A stretch of DNA of 17,882 bases from CAYZUE01 sp964481825 (GTDB lineage: Archaea > Hydrothermarchaeota > Hydrothermarchaeia > Hydrothermarchaeales > JALUUU01): assembly GCA_964481825.1 (NCBI GenBank), contig CAYZUE010000024.1, forward strand, positions 1 through 17,882. The letters are read 5' to 3'. Below, one piece after another: positions 15,486 through 17,882 of this stretch. Below the pieces are notes generated by a model. The model saw only the letters and a program-made list of their open reading frames with translations, ran no database searches and was not told the origin of the DNA. Within the stretch, counting starts at the first letter, position 1, and every line of letters starts with the position of its first letter. The position numbers and the translations under genes were made by a program.

Positions 15486-16784
15486 CTAAACCCAATTTAT
15501 ATGCTTATCGGGCCTAGTGAAAAGTGGCTCCTCTACAGTTGTCCTTACAATTTCTTCAGCATCTTTATTATATCCTATAATAGTGTCATTGTAGAGTTCC
15601 CATTTTTTTCCGTTAATGGTGGTCTCGTATACTTTAGGTCCCTCTTCTACCTCATATTTAAAGATGATACGCTGAGTGATTCTAAATAGCTGGAGCACTG
15701 CAAGTAGTTCCCGTGAAGGAAACGTGTATTTCTCAATAGCATGGTCTACCCCCGGGCCAAACATTTGCTTAAGATAATCTCTAGGTACCCACCGAGGTGG
15801 TATGTAATAAATGTTTGGTTCAGTACCGAATTGAGGATATAACGGTAACGCGACTTTTTCCTTCTTTATAAGATAATACATTGGATTATCCGGATTTTTA
15901 GTCCAGGACCCGTCGGGATTTTTATTTACCAATCCCTGAAGTCTAATTTTACCTACACACGCACTCATACATCTTGTTTCCATAGGTTCGCCTTCGGTGA
16001 GGGGATCCTTTCCCTCTATCCTAGGATAGCAGCCAATACATTTCTCGGTTATTCTAGTACTGCTTCTAAACATGGGTTTTTTATAAGGGCATTGTTCAAT
16101 ACATTTTTTGTAACCACGGCACCTTTTCTGGTCTATGAGAACTATACCATCTTCCTTCCGTTTGTAGATGGCCTTTCGTGGACATGCAGCAACACATGCA
16201 GGGTAGGTGCAGTGATTGCATAATCGCTGTAAATAAAAAAACCAAGTAGCATGCTCTGGTAAAGTTGTACCTGTATCATGAGTAAATTTACCTTTCTCTC
16301 CTTTTGGACCTACAGCTGTATCTTCATAAATGTTAGGAAAACGCCACTCTTTATCGCTAGGAATATATCCTACTGCTTGTTGTCCTCTCTGTCGCATTTC
16401 TCTAGTTGCGGCCTCAAAAATTGTTGCACCTTTATATTCGCCATAAGCACTATTGTTATTATTGTTATTACTGTCATTATTGCTATTATCAGAATCATTA
16501 GAATCCCACTTCTGTTTATCAGGGGCTGCACCTTCCAGTAATTTCAAGGTTTTAACATCCCAATATTGGGGGTATCCTCCATATGGTTTTGTTTCAACAT
16601 TATTCCACCACATATACTCCTGACCCTTTGAAAAAGTCCAAGTTGATTTGCACGCCATAGTGCAAGTCTGACATGCAATGCATCTATTGGTATTAAAAAC
16701 TGCAACAAATTGCATTTCCGGATGATTTTCTTCATAGGGATAATGCATCTTTCTTCCAAGATGCCAATTATAAACCTCTGGCAT
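15486..16784 (-). CDS. narH: Nitrate reductase/nitrite oxidoreductase-like iron-sulfur (beta) subunit
   Basis: 432 residues. It carries electrons through four iron-sulfur clusters between the molybdenum subunit and a further partner. Cysteines are C35, C38, C41, C45; C189, C192, C197, C201; C222, C228, C232; and C249, C252, C272, C276. Tyr225 stands where the second cysteine of the third motif should be (CRGYKKC), implying one [3Fe-4S] cluster as in NarH. The opening MPEVYNWHLGRKM and the SKGQEYMWWNNVETKPYGGYP block are, as I recall them, very close to NxrB of Nitrospira. An Asn/Asp/Ser run at 94-112 is inserted between conserved blocks. The start has GGAGGT within the last codons of the catalytic subunit. 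In an anaerobe nitrate reduction is the more likely direction; I use narH for lack of a better symbol. Confidence 0.9.
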   Translation of the reverse strand: MPEVYNWHLGRKMHYPYEENHPEMQFVAVFNTNRCIACQTCTMACKSTWTFSKGQEYMWWNNVETKPYGGYPQYWDVKTLKLLEGAAPDKQKWDSNDSDNSNNDSNNNNNNSAYGEYKGATIFEAATREMRQRGQQAVGYIPSDKEWRFPNIYEDTAVGPKGEKGKFTHDTGTTLPEHATWFFYLQRLCNHCTYPACVAACPRKAIYKRKEDGIVLIDQKRCRGYKKCIEQCPYKKPMFRSSTRITEKCIGCYPRIEGKDPLTEGEPMETRCMSACVGKIRLQGLVNKNPDGSWTKNPDNPMYYLIKKEKVALPLYPQFGTEPNIYYIPPRWVPRDYLKQMFGPGVDHAIEKYTFPSRELLAVLQLFRITQRIIFKYEVEEGPKVYETTINGKKWELYNDTIIGYNKDAEEIVRTTVEEPLFTRPDKHINWV

Positions 16785-16789
16785 TATAT

Positions 16790-17882
16790 CTACCTCCTTT
16801 CATCTTTAGTCTTAACCAGATCTCCTCTGATATATCTGAGCATAAAACTGCTTTCACCAGCGGGACTAAATCCTGTTGTGGCTGGCTCCCATTTACCTTT
16901 TCCACCCAAGCCCCCGTCTTCTGCTTTGGTTATCTTTACCAAAGTTTCTTTTGGAACTGTATTAACAGCATGGTTATCAGCTTCTCCACCAAACATGAAG
17001 GCGGTATAAGCTTTTTTCTTATGAAACAAAGTATCGGTCTGATGCATAGGCATGTGCCAGTTCCTAGTTATTGACTGCTGTGAACCATAACGGAAATTAG
17101 ATTGGTAGCCGGTATCAGGTGATAGCGCTCGCCCATCCGCCCTATTCTCATGGGCCTTCACTGTTTTCTCAGTGGCAACAAAGGGAGCATGCTTCATCAT
17201 AGTAATCTGATATGCATATGCGGGATTATATTTTGCACGAAGCATTAAACGTGCAACTTTATAACGTGGATCGCTTGGCTTTGCTCCGCGATAAGGACGA
17301 TCTGCAGGATTAGCATCCACATAAATGTAATCTCCGTCATTGATCCCCATATCGACGGCTGCTTGGGGATTAATGTGAAGCTGATGCTCACCAACACCTG
17401 GTGTTCGCTTATCCATTCTATATGGGTCACCAAAGTTACTATCCCAGATAAGATTCCAATCACAAACACTCCATTGTGAGTGTACACGATGTCGAGTTTT
17501 AGGAGTTAAACAATAGAAATTATAACCTTTCTTCCAAAGAAAATTATCATGCTTTTTAGTTTCAGCCCATGACATCTTTATGTTTCGAACTGTCCGTTCA
17601 TCCCAGCCTTCATCACTTTTAGGGATGCCATAATCATTCGGACGAATATAAGGGTTCGTACTAACAATAACATTAGGTAAATATGGTGTAGCTTCAGGGC
17701 CTTCTCTATGAACAATAAAGTTCTCACCATATTCGATGGCTTCAGGAACATCTGAGTAGGCCTGCATCCTCCCATGATCGGTAAAGAAAGGTTCACTTTC
17801 TTCAACCTGTTCGTAAAAAGGGATTCGCGGATAAGTACGGAAAAGCATCAAAGCAGCTCCTGGCTCACCATACTTACCCGCC
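16790..17882 (-). CDS. narG: Molybdopterin oxidoreductase catalytic (alpha) subunit, C-terminal part, NarG/NxrA-like
   Basis: Partial: the reading frame is open to the window edge (upstream codons read AGKYGEPGAALM), so only the last 364 or so residues are seen. It is the molybdopterin-dinucleotide-binding C-terminal domain of a type II DMSO reductase family enzyme, with RVHSQWSVCDWNLIW, GEHQLHINPQAAVDMGINDGDYIYVDANP and later AFVATEKTVKAHENRADGRAL-like regions. The molybdenum ligand, the FS0 cluster and any Tat signal lie outside. It is followed after 5 bases by the iron-sulfur subunit, whose kind (NxrB-like) tells us most about this protein. It could reduce nitrate or, like its relatives, act on nitrite, chlorate, selenate or hydrocarbons; the sequence seen does not decide. 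Confidence 0.9.
   Translation of the reverse strand, partial: AGKYGEPGAALMLFRTYPRIPFYEQVEESEPFFTDHGRMQAYSDVPEAIEYGENFIVHREGPEATPYLPNVIVSTNPYIRPNDYGIPKSDEGWDERTVRNIKMSWAETKKHDNFLWKKGYNFYCLTPKTRHRVHSQWSVCDWNLIWDSNFGDPYRMDKRTPGVGEHQLHINPQAAVDMGINDGDYIYVDANPADRPYRGAKPSDPRYKVARLMLRAKYNPAYAYQITMMKHAPFVATEKTVKAHENRADGRALSPDTGYQSNFRYGSQQSITRNWHMPMHQTDTLFHKKKAYTAFMFGGEADNHAVNTVPKETLVKITKAEDGGLGGKGKWEPATTGFSPAGESSFMLRYIRGDLVKTKDERR

Noticed and set aside
1..17882. CRISPR arrays, insertion sequences, rRNA or phage genes
   Set aside because: I looked for regularly spaced repeats, transposase motifs and rRNA core sequences and saw none; the window is densely filled with ordinary operons.

Overview
The window reads as a piece of an AT-rich, anaerobic archaeal chromosome. 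Four things point to Archaea: the carbonyl branch enzyme is the short archaeal-type acetyl-CoA synthase (CdhC, 470 residues, without the N-terminal domain of bacterial AcsB); the tRNA-Pro gene carries an intron in the anticodon loop at 37/38 with a bulge-helix-bulge fold; neither tRNA gene encodes its CCA tail; and several genes are preceded by TATA-like boxes at archaeal spacing, some also with Shine-Dalgarno sites. The exact lineage cannot be fixed from the sequence. CODH/ACS together with a nitrate-reductase-like enzyme is compatible with uncultured euryarchaeal-type groups such as Hydrothermarchaeota-like or Methanoperedens-like organisms, but this is a guess.

Layout. (1) 3-4226, minus strand: a tight operon cdhC-cdhD-cdhE plus a stand-alone 79-residue RAM (Lrp/AsnC effector) domain gene, i.e. 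acetyl-CoA synthesis or cleavage from a methyl-corrinoid, CO and CoA. (2) 4427-5259, minus: a GlpM-like membrane protein, queF, and an intron-containing tRNA-Pro(TGG) whose first 10 bases overlap the end of queF. (3) 5381-8427, plus: queA, tgt and htpX. With queF across the divergent promoter region this is a bacterial-style queuosine route (preQ0 to preQ1, preQ1 into tRNA, then epoxyqueuosine), unexpected in an archaeon, where archaeosine is the usual 7-deazaguanine. (4) 8428-8604, minus: a 58-residue winged-helix protein that meets htpX stop to stop. (5) 8884-13198, plus: a complete phosphate uptake operon pstS-pstC-pstA-pstB-phoU with an inverted repeat around its TATA box. (6) 13335-17882, minus: the 3' part of a molybdenum enzyme operon (catalytic subunit cut by the window edge, iron-sulfur subunit, TorD-like chaperone, an unrecognised HExxH plus zinc-knuckle protein), followed by a 37-residue very basic eL41-like protein with its own promoter and then tRNA-Leu(TAG).

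How it fits together. The iron-sulfur subunit looks to me most like NxrB of the Nitrospira/Kuenenia nitrite oxidoreductase branch of the type II DMSO reductase family. In an anaerobe with CODH/ACS it would most simply act as a nitrate reductase, accepting electrons from carbon oxidation. The points I think most deserve follow-up are the QueF/TGT/QueA set, the queF-tRNA overlap, the NXR-like enzyme with its HExxH/zinc-knuckle partner, and the EF-hand-like loop inside HtpX.
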